Assembly: GCA_013298145.1 (NCBI GenBank)
Contig: JAAFJO010000004.1
Location: forward strand, 186,001 to 250,000
Source: Betaproteobacteria bacterium
GTDB lineage: Bacteria > Pseudomonadota > Gammaproteobacteria > Burkholderiales > Casimicrobiaceae
DNA length: 64,000 bases
Reading direction: 5' to 3'
This document shows, in pieces, positions 50,551 to 59,220 of this stretch (its first letter is position 1; each line of letters starts with the position of its first letter). The translations under genes were made by a program, and so were the position numbers. The notes beneath the pieces were generated by a model. It was not told where the DNA came from and ran no database searches. It worked only from the letters and a program-made list of their open reading frames with translations.

Positions 50551-52650
50551 TTAGTTAGACGTAGTGTTCATCGTATCGCCGCGCAGGTTCGGATAGCGAA
50601 CATGCTCAACCAATTCTTGAACTTCACGCTTAGGCGCGGGTGTGATCAAGCTCACGATGATGATGATCGCGAAGCCAAGCGGCACACCAAAGACACCGGC
50701 CGAGATCGGCGCAATATCCCACCAAGTATTGTCGGACACTGGCGAGGTGACGCCGAATACGCTACGCATCCAAGGCTGCGTTGTCGCCATGTAATAGAAC
50801 GTGACCACAGTGCCTGCGACCATGCCCAACACAGCGGCAATACCCGTCGTGCGCTTCCAGAAGATGCCCAGCACGAGCGCCGGGAAGAATCCAGCCGCTG
50901 CGAGCGAGAACGCCGCTGACACCAAGAACAAAATGTCCGCGACCTTCAGCGATGCAACGTACGCAGCGAGCAAGGCAACCACCAATAGCAGCGCCTTCGA
51001 CACACCCACACGCGTTGCGGTCGATGCATTTGGATTGATCATCTTGTAGTAGAGATCGTGCGAGAGCGCGTTAGCGATGGTGAGCAGCAGTCCATCAGCC
51101 GTTGAAAGCGCTGCTGCGAGACCGCCTGCGGCGACCAAGCCAGAAATCACGTACGGTAAGCCGGCAATTTCGGGCGTTGCTAACACCACGATATCGCCAC
51201 CAATCGCAATTTCGGCGAGCTGAACAATGCCGTCTTTATTGACGTCAACAATCGATAGCAGCGACGGGTCGACTTTCGACCAGGACGCTACCCACGCCGG
51301 TAACTTCGCGAACTCGGAGCCGACCAACAACGTGTAGACATCGAATTTCACCAATACGGCGAGTGCAGGCGCTGTGAAGTACAGCAAGAAGATGAAGAAG
51401 AGCGACCAGAACACCGAGCTGCGCGCTTCTTTCACGCTAGGCGTGGTGTAGTAGCGCATCAGAATGTGCGGCAGTGCTGCGGTACCGACCATCAAGCAGA
51501 AGATGAGCGCTAGGAAGTTCTTCCGTGCGATGTCTCGGGCTTTGTCGTCTTTCGCGGGGAAAGCCTCGGCGTGGCGAAGCGGCGCATTAGCGCGCGCCTT
51601 CACTGCAGCATCGCGCTTCCAAGCAGCTTCGGCGGCTTTTGCATCCTTTGGATAGCCATCGAGCGACTTCTGGGCTGCAGCAACCACCTCAGGTGCAGCA
51701 TTTGCAGCCTTCGCATCGTCAACCGCTTTTTGCAGGGCCGCCTTCTCGGTGTCATACGACCCCGGGAGCGCTTTGAGCTTCGCCTCAGCCGCAGAAGCGC
51801 GATCAGCGAAGATCTTGCGAACCTCTGCCTCTTTGGCGCCCGCTGGCGTTTTGGCATCGATCAACTCAGCTTCACGCGCGGTCACTTTTTGAAGCACCGA
51901 GCCATACACCAGTTGCGGCAGCGGGATTCCTGTGTGTTTCACCGACAACCAGACAACCGGGATCATGTAGGCGATGATCAGGATGATGTACTGCGCGACT
52001 TGCGTCCAGGTAACCGCTTTCATGCCGCCCAAGAACGAACAGACCAAAATGCCTGCCAAGCCTACAAACACACCCACTTCGAACGACAAACCCGTCAGGC
52101 GAGCGGTGATGAGGCCAACACCGTAGATCTGCGCCACCACGTACACGAAGGAGCAGAGAATCGCGATCAACACGCCGACGAAACGTGCGAGGTTACCGCC
52201 ATAACGCGCGCCTAGGAAATCAGGAATGGTGAACTGACCAAATTTACGCAGGTAGGGTGCAAGGAAGAGCGCCACCAACACGTAGCCACCCGTCCAGCCC
52301 ATAATAAAGGCGAGGCCCGAGTAGCCTTGGAGGTAGAGCGTACCGGCCATACCGATAAACGACGCTGCTGACATCCAGTCTGCGCCCGTTGCCATACCGT
52401 TGAATACCGCTGGTACGCGTCGACCGGCGACGTAGTATTCAGAAGCGTCCGACGTGCGGCTCATTACGCCGATACCCGCGTAGAGAAGCACGGTTGCGAT
52501 CAAGAAAACGTAGCCAATCCACTGGCGGGGCATGCCCATCAGCTCAAGGATCGTCAACGCGATCACGAAGAAAACGAATCCACCTGTGTACCAGGTGTAA
52601 ATCTTTTTCAGCTGCGCGGTAAACGCTTTTTGTGAAGTAGCGCCACTCAT
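50551..52650 (-). CDS. Sodium:solute symporter, VC_2705 subfamily (ActP-like, large subunit)
   Basis: A 699-residue symporter with about 13-14 helices of the SSS fold (GMATGADWMSAASFIGMAGTLYLQ in parts, GTAALPHILMRYYTT, LSTADGLLLTIANALSHDLYYK). Two soluble insertions stand out: a charged, Ala/Lys-rich stretch at about 258-385, predicted coiled coil, and a canonical EF-hand loop DVNKDGIVQLAE near residues 466-477. The start overlaps the DUF4212 stop (ATGA). The substrate is probably acetate or another short acid, given acs and aceA nearby. Confidence 0.9.
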   Translation of the reverse strand: MSGATSQKAFTAQLKKIYTWYTGGFVFFVIALTILELMGMPRQWIGYVFLIATVLLYAGIGVMSRTSDASEYYVAGRRVPAVFNGMATGADWMSAASFIGMAGTLYLQGYSGLAFIMGWTGGYVLVALFLAPYLRKFGQFTIPDFLGARYGGNLARFVGVLIAILCSFVYVVAQIYGVGLITARLTGLSFEVGVFVGLAGILVCSFLGGMKAVTWTQVAQYIILIIAYMIPVVWLSVKHTGIPLPQLVYGSVLQKVTAREAELIDAKTPAGAKEAEVRKIFADRASAAEAKLKALPGSYDTEKAALQKAVDDAKAANAAPEVVAAAQKSLDGYPKDAKAAEAAWKRDAAVKARANAPLRHAEAFPAKDDKARDIARKNFLALIFCLMVGTAALPHILMRYYTTPSVKEARSSVFWSLFFIFLLYFTAPALAVLVKFDVYTLLVGSEFAKLPAWVASWSKVDPSLLSIVDVNKDGIVQLAEIAIGGDIVVLATPEIAGLPYVISGLVAAGGLAAALSTADGLLLTIANALSHDLYYKMINPNASTATRVGVSKALLLVVALLAAYVASLKVADILFLVSAAFSLAAAGFFPALVLGIFWKRTTGIAAVLGMVAGTVVTFYYMATTQPWMRSVFGVTSPVSDNTWWDIAPISAGVFGVPLGFAIIIIVSLITPAPKREVQELVEHVRYPNLRGDTMNTTSN

Positions 52651-52913
52651 TCTTCTTCTCCTTCGGCGACGCCGTACTCTTGATCGAGCTTATTCATGTA
52701 GCGTGCGTAATACCAAATGATGACTACGTAGACGACAAGTGAGCCCTGCGCCCCCATCCAGAAAGCGAATGGCCAGCCCAAGAAATTGAAGCTGAACGTA
52801 TCGCGCGCTAAAAAACCCACCACAAAGGTGACTACAAACCAGATGGCTAACAGAACGGCAGTGAGTCGCAGGTTTCTAGACCAGTACTCACGATGCTTAT
52901 CAGTTAATTGCAT
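52647..52913 (-). CDS. DUF4212 symporter small subunit
   Basis: An 88-residue membrane protein with two helices (LTAVLLAIWFVVTFVVGFLA and GSLVVYVVIIWYYARYM). It starts at the ATG at 52913 (MQLTDKHREYW), with GGAGG eight bases upstream; 21 further codons are open but unsupported. DUF4212 proteins are regularly encoded directly before VC_2705-type symporters and are treated as their small subunit. Confidence 0.9.
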   Translation of the reverse strand: MQLTDKHREYWSRNLRLTAVLLAIWFVVTFVVGFLARDTFSFNFLGWPFAFWMGAQGSLVVYVVIIWYYARYMNKLDQEYGVAEGEEE

Positions 52914-53351
52914 CGATATCCTCCTCGGTTGTTCACAACTCGCATGCGCAACAATCCCCAATGACAGATCGCGCATACGTACCAGCTTCGAAGAGTAGCT
53001 GAGTTTTTGTTCTAAACCTAGCGCGTGTTTACCCGGAATGAAATATGTTTTCTGCTGCGCCGCAGCGTAAGAATCATGTCAGGGAAAAGAAGAGCGCCAG
53101 GGCGGCTTGGCTCAGGGCTACTCTGGCTTGGAGTGCACGAGCAGTATTTACGGTGACAAGCGCAACCTTGGGTCGCGTCAGGTCGGACGGTTGCGTCACC
53201 CACGCGAGTGTGAAGCGCTCGGCCAGAGTCGCGCTCGAATCTCAATCGGCAAACTAGTCTTGCCGCGCGGGCGGCATCGAGTTCCCCCGAAAGTGACGCC
53301 CGCTGGAAAAAAGGAACCGGAGACGCCGCGCTGCAGCACTCGCGAAGGACC
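52914..53351. other. Symporter operon upstream region and unassigned stretch
   Basis: 438 bases. The part next to 52914 should hold the symporter promoter. From about 53100 to 53340 the plus strand has an open frame (53107-53487, with IYGDKRNLGSRQVGRLRHP) that runs into the TPR gene on the opposite strand. It does not look like a normal protein, and I leave it as possible conserved non-coding sequence. Confidence 0.3.
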
Positions 53352-53939
53352 CTACTTCTTCCACCAGCGTTCGATGCCGATCATGATGCCCGTTTCGTCT
53401 TCGAGCACTGCAGCGTTCTTGGGGTCGAACCCCTTTAGCTTGCGCATCTGCTTCTCGCAACGATCGTGGTCGCCCAATCGAAAATAAGCGCGCGCCAGCT
53501 CCATGTGCCCGTAAGGGCTCATCGGCTGCAATTCAACGTTCTTGCGAAGCGGCGCGAGCGCATCGTCATCTCGTTTCAACGCGATAAGCGAGAGCGCCTT
53601 TCCATACCAAGCACGATCTTGCTTTTCGTTTTGCTTGATTGAGCGCTCGAAAGCGGCGATCGCTTCGGTGTGGCGCGAGGCCTCTTGCAACAGGTAGCCT
53701 AAGTTGAACCAGCTATCACTGTCGTCTGGCTTTTGTTGAACGACGCGTTCGAACTCCGAGACGGCTCGTCCATGGTCGCCAGCTTCAGCAAACAGAAACG
53801 CGAGCCGGGCGCGAGTCAGCGTATGTGTCGGATCGGTCGCGAGAATCTTTTCGTATCGCTCAACGGCGATATCGCGCATCTTAAAAACTAGCGCCCAAGT
53901 CGCCGTTTGCGTGTGAAACCAAGTAGAAAAAGCACTCAT
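53352..53939 (-). CDS. Tetratricopeptide repeat protein
   Basis: A 195-residue soluble protein made of about four to five TPRs: VERYEKILATDPTHTLTRARLAFLF, AVSEFERVVQQKPDDSDSWFNLGYLL, AIAAFERSIKQNEKQDRAWYGKAL and ALAPLRKNVELQPMSPYGHMELARAYF mark successive repeats (each quoted in part here by family pattern only). No enzymatic domain is visible. It probably mediates protein-protein contacts; the partner is unknown. Confidence 0.82.
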   Translation of the reverse strand: MSAFSTWFHTQTATWALVFKMRDIAVERYEKILATDPTHTLTRARLAFLFAEAGDHGRAVSEFERVVQQKPDDSDSWFNLGYLLQEASRHTEAIAAFERSIKQNEKQDRAWYGKALSLIALKRDDDALAPLRKNVELQPMSPYGHMELARAYFRLGDHDRCEKQMRKLKGFDPKNAAVLEDETGIMIGIERWWKK

Positions 53940-53983
53940 AAGCGCGGAGTGTATCTGCCGCGCTCACGCGGCAAACCTTATCG

Positions 53984-54277
53984 TCAGAAGCACATCGGAA
54001 GTGTTGGGAAGCGCCCGCACACACGGAGATAAAGCAGCACGAAATACAGCCAAAAAAGCAGAATAAACGCGACTACAGGAACGTGGCGGTCAGCGACCTT
54101 CGCGGGCGTCAGCGCGCGAACGCCCCGCGTTACGGGCGAGGTGAGGAAGCCTAGAAAACGGTAAATCGCATTGTTATGGCGGGCTGGCCAATTAAAGATT
54201 CCCACGACGAACTGCGCGATGTAGAGCAGTCCAATAATGAAAACCATGCCAAAGGCGACTTCGATGAGTGCGTTCAT
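53984..54277 (-). CDS. Hypothetical membrane protein, YggT-like
   Basis: A 97-residue protein with two helices (EVAFGMVFIIGLLYIAQFVV and PVVAFILLFWLYFVLLYL) separated by a basic loop with YRFLGFLTSPVTRGVRALTP. This loop, with its 'R-FLTSPVTR' pattern, recalls YggT-family proteins, whose role is unclear. It is followed after 44 bases by the TPR gene on the same strand. Confidence 0.65.
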   Translation of the reverse strand: MNALIEVAFGMVFIIGLLYIAQFVVGIFNWPARHNNAIYRFLGFLTSPVTRGVRALTPAKVADRHVPVVAFILLFWLYFVLLYLRVCGRFPTLPMCF

Positions 54278-54494
54278 TCAGAGGGGAGCATACTGTGGGT
54301 GACGGAAAGGCAGGATCCCTAACTTCGTCGCAACGGGCGAAGCCAAAATCCAGCTGCGCGAGTGTAGTAGGTGTTGGCCCGGCGCGAGTGCGGGTGAGCA
54401 CGACACTCACTTTGCACGGGCGGGCCGCGGGGAAAAACTCAGCCGCCGCACGGCAAACACGCCGTACGGCCACAGGCTCAGGCGCTCAACGACT

Positions 54495-56474
54495 CTAAAG
54501 ACTCGTTTTGAGTTGTTCCAGGATAGCTGGGTTTTCGAGCGTCGAGATGTCTTGCGTAATCGCTTCGCCTTTGGCAATAGAGCGAAGCAGCCGGCGCATG
54601 ATTTTTCCAGAGCGCGTCTTCGGAAGATTGTCGCCGAAGCGAATATCTTTCGGTTTAGCGATGGGGCCAATCTCCTTCGCCACCCAATCGCGCAGCTCCT
54701 TCGCGAGCTTTGCTGCGCCTTCTTTATCAGTCGGCCGCTGCCCTTTGAGCACAACAAACGCCACGATCGCCTCACCCGTCGTGTCGTCAGGACGCCCAAC
54801 CACTGCAGCCTCGGCAACAAGTGCGCTGTGCGCCACAAGCGCTGATTCGATCTCCATCGTGCCAAGGCGATGACCTGAAACGTTCAGTACGTCGTCAATG
54901 CGGCCCGTGATCCGGAAATTGCCGTGAACCGCATCGCGCACCGCACCATCGCCTGCCAGGTAATAGCCTTTGAGCTCTTCTGGGAAGTACGATTTTTTGA
55001 ATCGCTCGGGATCACCCCAAATGGTACGGATCATCGACGGCCACGGCTTCTTCACAACCAAAATGCCGCCCGCGCCATTCGGCACATCGTTCCCAGTCTC
55101 ATCGACGATGGCGGCCTCAATACCTGGAAGGGCTTGTGTGCAGGAGCCGGGCACGAGCGGGGTTACGCCGGGAAGTGGCGTAATCATGTGACCGCCCGTT
55201 TCGGTTTGCCAGAACGTATCAACGATCGGGCAGCGTTCACCACCAATGTTTTTGTAGTACCACATCCACGCTTCTGGATTGATCGGCTCGCCCACCGATC
55301 CCAGCAAGCGAAGCGAGCTCATGTCGTATTTCACGGGTGCGAAATCGGGCGCTGTTTCCGCAGCTTTGATGAGTGATCGAATCGCCGTTGGCGCGGTGTA
55401 GAAAATCGTGCACTGATGTTTCTGGATCGTTTCCCAGAAGCGGCCAGCGTTCGGATACGTGGGGACGCCTTCAAAGATGATCTCGGTGGCGCCCGTGGCG
55501 AGTGGGCCGTAGCACACGTAGGTATGGCCCGTCACCCAGCCCACATCCGCCGTACACCAAAACACGTCGTTCGGTTTGATGTCAAACGTCCACTTCATGG
55601 TCAGCATCGCGTGAAGCATGTAGCCGCCCGTGGAATGCTGCACGCCCTTCGGCTTACCCGTCGAGCCCGACGTGTACAGAACGAACAGCGGATGCTCGGC
55701 ATCCACCATTACAGGCGGGCAATCATCGCTTTGGCCGCCCTCGACCGCCGCCCAATCAATGTCTTTTGGGCCGTAAGCGACGTTGCCACCCGTGCGTTTG
55801 TAGACCACCGTGTGGCGCACCGCCTCGCAGCCGCCCATCGCATACGCTTCGTCAACGGCAGGCTTGAGCGCGAGCGCTTTACCGCCGCGCATCTGCTCGT
55901 CGGCAGCGATGACGAGCGTTGCCCCGACATCAACAATACGCTCTTGCAAGCTCTTCGCCGAGAACCCACCAAACACCACCGAATGCGTGACGCCAATGCG
56001 CGCGCATGCCTGCATCGCGATGACGGCTTCAATCGACATTGGCATGTAAATAATAGATCGATCACCCTTTTTGTAGCCGAGCGACTTGAGGCCGTTGGCA
56101 AAACGACAAACGCGTTGGTACAACTCGCGATACGTGATGGTGGTGACCTGTCCGCCATCGGCTTCAAAAATGATCGCGGTTTTATCGGCGACCGGTGTGT
56201 TTAGATGTCGATCCAGGCACTGAACAGAAGCGTTTAACTCACCGTCTTCGAACCACTTGAAAAAGGGCGCATTTGTATCGTTGAGCGATTTCGTGAAGGG
56301 CTTTGACCAAATCAAGTTTTCGCGCGCCAGATCGGCCCAAAACCCCGCATGATCGCTTGCCGCTTTCGCCTTCATCGCCGCGAAGTCTTCGGGCTTCACA
56401 TTGGCCTGAGCCGTGAAGGACGCGGGCGGTGGGAACACACGGTTTTCGACTAAAACCGATTCGATCGCTGACAT
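54495..56474 (-). CDS. acs: Acetyl-CoA synthetase Acs
   Basis: Activates acetate to acetyl-CoA through acetyl-AMP; 659 residues from the ATG at 56474 ([11 protein letters not shown]), close to the 652 of E. coli. AMP-binding P-loop [41 protein letters not shown], the hinge [16 protein letters not shown] and the C-terminal [11 protein letters not shown], whose Lys is the usual acetylation site. GGAGAG lies about nine bases upstream of the chosen ATG. The frame is open 40 codons further upstream but unlike the family. Confidence 0.95.
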   Translation of the reverse strand: MSAIESVLVENRVFPPPASFTAQANVKPEDFAAMKAKAASDHAGFWADLARENLIWSKPFTKSLNDTNAPFFKWFEDGELNASVQCLDRHLNTPVADKTAIIFEADGGQVTTITYRELYQRVCRFANGLKSLGYKKGDRSIIYMPMSIEAVIAMQACARIGVTHSVVFGGFSAKSLQERIVDVGATLVIAADEQMRGGKALALKPAVDEAYAMGGCEAVRHTVVYKRTGGNVAYGPKDIDWAAVEGGQSDDCPPVMVDAEHPLFVLYTSGSTGKPKGVQHSTGGYMLHAMLTMKWTFDIKPNDVFWCTADVGWVTGHTYVCYGPLATGATEIIFEGVPTYPNAGRFWETIQKHQCTIFYTAPTAIRSLIKAAETAPDFAPVKYDMSSLRLLGSVGEPINPEAWMWYYKNIGGERCPIVDTFWQTETGGHMITPLPGVTPLVPGSCTQALPGIEAAIVDETGNDVPNGAGGILVVKKPWPSMIRTIWGDPERFKKSYFPEELKGYYLAGDGAVRDAVHGNFRITGRIDDVLNVSGHRLGTMEIESALVAHSALVAEAAVVGRPDDTTGEAIVAFVVLKGQRPTDKEGAAKLAKELRDWVAKEIGPIAKPKDIRFGDNLPKTRSGKIMRRLLRSIAKGEAITQDISTLENPAILEQLKTSL

Positions 56475-56921
56475 GGTCTTCTCTCCTAAATGTGTAGCGC
56501 GTGGTGCTTCGCCGCGCATCTTCCGATTGAATGTATCACCGCGTTTTTCTTGAGCCCATAGGCGCAAACGCGAAGTTGAGCGCAACACAACCAATCCGAT
56601 TTTGAGCGGGTTGAATGACGCAAAACTGACGCGCCATCGAACATCAACATTCGCTATTTTTCCGAAATTTAATAGAAACTACCGCCTTTTTCTATTAATA
56701 CTTGATTTTCTAATTTTTATACTGTAGCCCCAATTAAATCAGTCTCAAACAGATATTTTTATAGACCAACTGAGCCCCATCTTGCGACGCTGAAGCAATG
56801 CAGTTTAGGAACATCTGCGCTGCGCGAAGCGGGGAACTGCGGGTGCTAAACTGCCGAAAAAAACTAGCAATGTACTTTCGGCGCGCGTCGTTTCGCCTCG
56901 GGGGCGCTGCGCCTTCGCCTC
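56475..56921. other. Divergent acs / yqhA promoter region
   Basis: A 447-base gap between divergent genes that should contain both promoters. Its middle (about 56640-56770) is strongly AT-rich and carries one CTAG-type repeat at 56723-56742. I see no clear operator or ORF. Confidence 0.4.
56723..56742. repeat. CTAG-type repeat half-unit
   Basis: TGTAGCCCCAATTAAATC matches the family with GTAG in place of CTAG. A possible degenerate opposite half, AAACTACCGCC, lies at about 56686-56696. Confidence 0.55.
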
Positions 56922-57587
56922 ATGAGCTCATCTAAATCCCCTGTCACTGCGCGCGCCATGCGCCCGCTCCCCTTCGCAATTTTCGGCAGCCGCTGGTTGC
57001 AGTTGCCCCTCTACATCGGCCTCATCGTCGCGCAGTGCGTGTACGTTTTTCACTTTTGGGTTGAACTCGTTCATCTCGTGCAAGCGGTGTTTGGCGACAA
57101 AGAGGCGCTAAGGATTTTGGTTGAAGCCATCGGCTACGACATCAACATCTACAGCCCGGATGGCAAGACGGTCATTGGCCAAAAAGTGCTGCAGCTAAAC
57201 GAAACGATCATCATGTTGGTCGTCCTCGCGCTGATTGACGTCGTCATGATTTCAAACTTGCTCATCATGGTGATCGTTGGCGGCTACGAAACCTTCGTTT
57301 CGCGAATGAATCTTGAAAATCATCCCGATCAGCCTGAGTGGTTATCGCACGTTAATGCGTCGGTTTTGAAGGTCAAACTCGCAACCGCGATCATCGGAAT
57401 CTCGTCGATCCATTTACTTAAGACATTTATCAACGCGGCCAACTACAGCGAGAAAGTGCTGCTTTGGCAAACGCTGATTCATGTTGTGTTTCTGCTCTCA
57501 GCCATGGCTATCGCTGCGACCGATCGCTTGATGGCCCCTTCTGAGCACGAAGCCAAGGCTCGAGACGGCCGCACCAAAAACGATTAG
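56922..57587 (+). CDS. YqhA/UPF0114 family membrane protein
   Basis: A 221-residue protein with four helices, family UPF0114 (E. coli YqhA). [23 protein letters not shown] begins the first helix, in the family place; [23 protein letters not shown] and [25 protein letters not shown] (parts) are the conserved second half. Function unknown. It may be co-transcribed with fumA, 54 bases downstream. The start could also be the Met at residue 13. Confidence 0.87.
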   Translation: MSSSKSPVTARAMRPLPFAIFGSRWLQLPLYIGLIVAQCVYVFHFWVELVHLVQAVFGDKEALRILVEAIGYDINIYSPDGKTVIGQKVLQLNETIIMLVVLALIDVVMISNLLIMVIVGGYETFVSRMNLENHPDQPEWLSHVNASVLKVKLATAIIGISSIHLLKTFINAANYSEKVLLWQTLIHVVFLLSAMAIAATDRLMAPSEHEAKARDGRTKND

Positions 57588-57591
57588 CGAC

Positions 57592-57613
57592 GCGCCGCTG
57601 CAATCAGCGGCGC
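57592..57613. terminator. GC hairpin between yqhA and fumA
   Basis: GCGCCGCTG, CAAT, CAGCGGCGC is a perfect nine-base stem with a four-base loop. No U-tract follows, so it may be a processing or attenuating hairpin and not a full terminator. Confidence 0.45.
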
Positions 57614-57641
57614 TCGATCTCTCGCATCTCCTGGATTACTT

Positions 57642-59177
57642 ATGGCAACCATCATCAAAGCCGCGGACCTTGTCGAAACCATCGCCGGCGCGCTGCAATA
57701 CATCAGCTATTACCACCCCGAGGATTACATCGCGCACCTAGCGCGCGCCTATGAGGGCGAAGCCGCCCCTGCCGCAAAAGATGCGATCGCACAGATTCTG
57801 ACTAACAGTCGGATGTGCGCCGAAGGTAAGCGCCCGCTGTGTCAAGACACAGGCATCGTGAATGTGTTCTTGAAAATCGGCATGGATGTGCGTTTCGAAG
57901 GATTCGAGGGCGCCTACGGAACCCTTGACGATGCCATCAATGAAGGCGTTCGCCGCGCGTACATGCATCCAGACAACAAGTTGCGCGCCTCTGTCGTGGC
58001 CGATCCGCTCTTCTCTCGTGTGAACACGAAAGACAACACGCCAGCGGTTGTCACCATGAAAGTCGTTCCAGGTAACACCCTGGAAATCGATGTGGCGGCG
58101 AAGGGCGGCGGCAGCGAAATGAAGTCCAACTTCGCCATGCTCAAGGCAAGCGATTCGCTGGTGGATTGGGTGCTCAAAACCGTTCCCACCATGGGCGCTG
58201 GTTGGTGCCCGCCTGGAATGCTTGGAATCGGCGTGGGCGGTACGGCTGAAAAAGCCATGGCGATGGCCAAAGAGGTGCTGATGGAGCCAATCGATATGTA
58301 CGATTTGCTCAAACGCGGCCCGAAAGACAAATTGGAAGCGCTTCGTATCGAGCTCTTTGAAAAGGTCAATGCGCTTGGTATCGGCGCGCAAGGTTTGGGT
58401 GGCCTGACCACCGTGCTCGACGTAAAGATTGCGACGTTCCCCACCCACGCGGTAGGCAAATCGGTCGCGATGATCCCCAATTGCGCGGCAACCCGACACA
58501 CCCACGTCGTGATGGATGGCTCCGGACCTGCCTACGCGGAGCCGCCTTCGCTTGATCTTTGGCCAAACGTTAACTGGACGCCAAATCTCGAGCAATCCAA
58601 ACGCGTGGATTTAGACCAGCTCACGCCCGCAGAAGTCGCGAGCTGGAAGCCCGGCCAAACGCTTCTTCTGAACGGAAAAATGTTGACTGGCCGCGACGCG
58701 GCGCACAAACGCATTCAAGACATGCTTGAACGGGGCGAAACGCTCCCCGTCGATTTCACCAACCGCGTGATCTATTACGTGGGTCCGGTAGACCCGGTTC
58801 GCGACGAGGTCGTCGGCCCTGCGGGCCCTACGACGGCGACGCGAATGGATAAATTCACCGAAATGATGCTTGCTAAAACGGGGCTCATCGCCATGGTGGG
58901 CAAAGGCGAGCGCGGGCCCGCTGGTATCGACGCCATTAAAAAACACCGCGCTGCGTACCTTATGGCGGTAGGCGGCGCGGCATACTTGGTCTCGAAAGCA
59001 ATCAAATCTCAACGCGTTCTCGCTTTCGCCGATCTTGGTATGGAAGCCATTTACGAATTTGAAGTCAAAGACATGCCGGTAACGGTAGCGGTGGATTGCA
59101 GCGGCGTGAGCGTTCACCAAACGGGACCGCGCGAATGGCAATCAAAAATCGGCGCGATCCCGGTTGCCGTCGCTTAG
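57642..59177 (+). CDS. fumA: Class I fumarate hydratase (iron-sulfur)
   Basis: A 511-residue [4Fe-4S] hydratase interconverting fumarate and malate. The N-terminal half has KRPLCQDTGIVNVF with the first cluster Cys, GAGWCPPGMLGIGVGGTAEKAM (parts) and PNCAATRHTH; the C-terminal half has GRDAAHKR, YYVGPVDP and GPAGPTTATRMD, then DCSGVSVHQTGPREW. Length and order fit fused two-domain class I fumarases of beta- and gammaproteobacteria. The GGDEF-EAL gene follows after 43 bases. Confidence 0.94.
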   Translation: MATIIKAADLVETIAGALQYISYYHPEDYIAHLARAYEGEAAPAAKDAIAQILTNSRMCAEGKRPLCQDTGIVNVFLKIGMDVRFEGFEGAYGTLDDAINEGVRRAYMHPDNKLRASVVADPLFSRVNTKDNTPAVVTMKVVPGNTLEIDVAAKGGGSEMKSNFAMLKASDSLVDWVLKTVPTMGAGWCPPGMLGIGVGGTAEKAMAMAKEVLMEPIDMYDLLKRGPKDKLEALRIELFEKVNALGIGAQGLGGLTTVLDVKIATFPTHAVGKSVAMIPNCAATRHTHVVMDGSGPAYAEPPSLDLWPNVNWTPNLEQSKRVDLDQLTPAEVASWKPGQTLLLNGKMLTGRDAAHKRIQDMLERGETLPVDFTNRVIYYVGPVDPVRDEVVGPAGPTTATRMDKFTEMMLAKTGLIAMVGKGERGPAGIDAIKKHRAAYLMAVGGAAYLVSKAIKSQRVLAFADLGMEAIYEFEVKDMPVTVAVDCSGVSVHQTGPREWQSKIGAIPVAVA

Positions 59178-59220
59178 CTACTCCGTTCCTATTCGAGTGA
59201 ATTGAGAGAAGACCACTAAC

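Noticed and set aside
55416-56204. 262-codon open frame opposite acs
   Set aside because: Antisense shadow of acetyl-CoA synthetase; no start signal, no recognisable domain and an Arg/His-rich composition.
57738-58595. 285-codon open frame opposite fumA
   Set aside because: Antisense shadow of class I fumarase; the fumarase frame carries all the conserved motifs.
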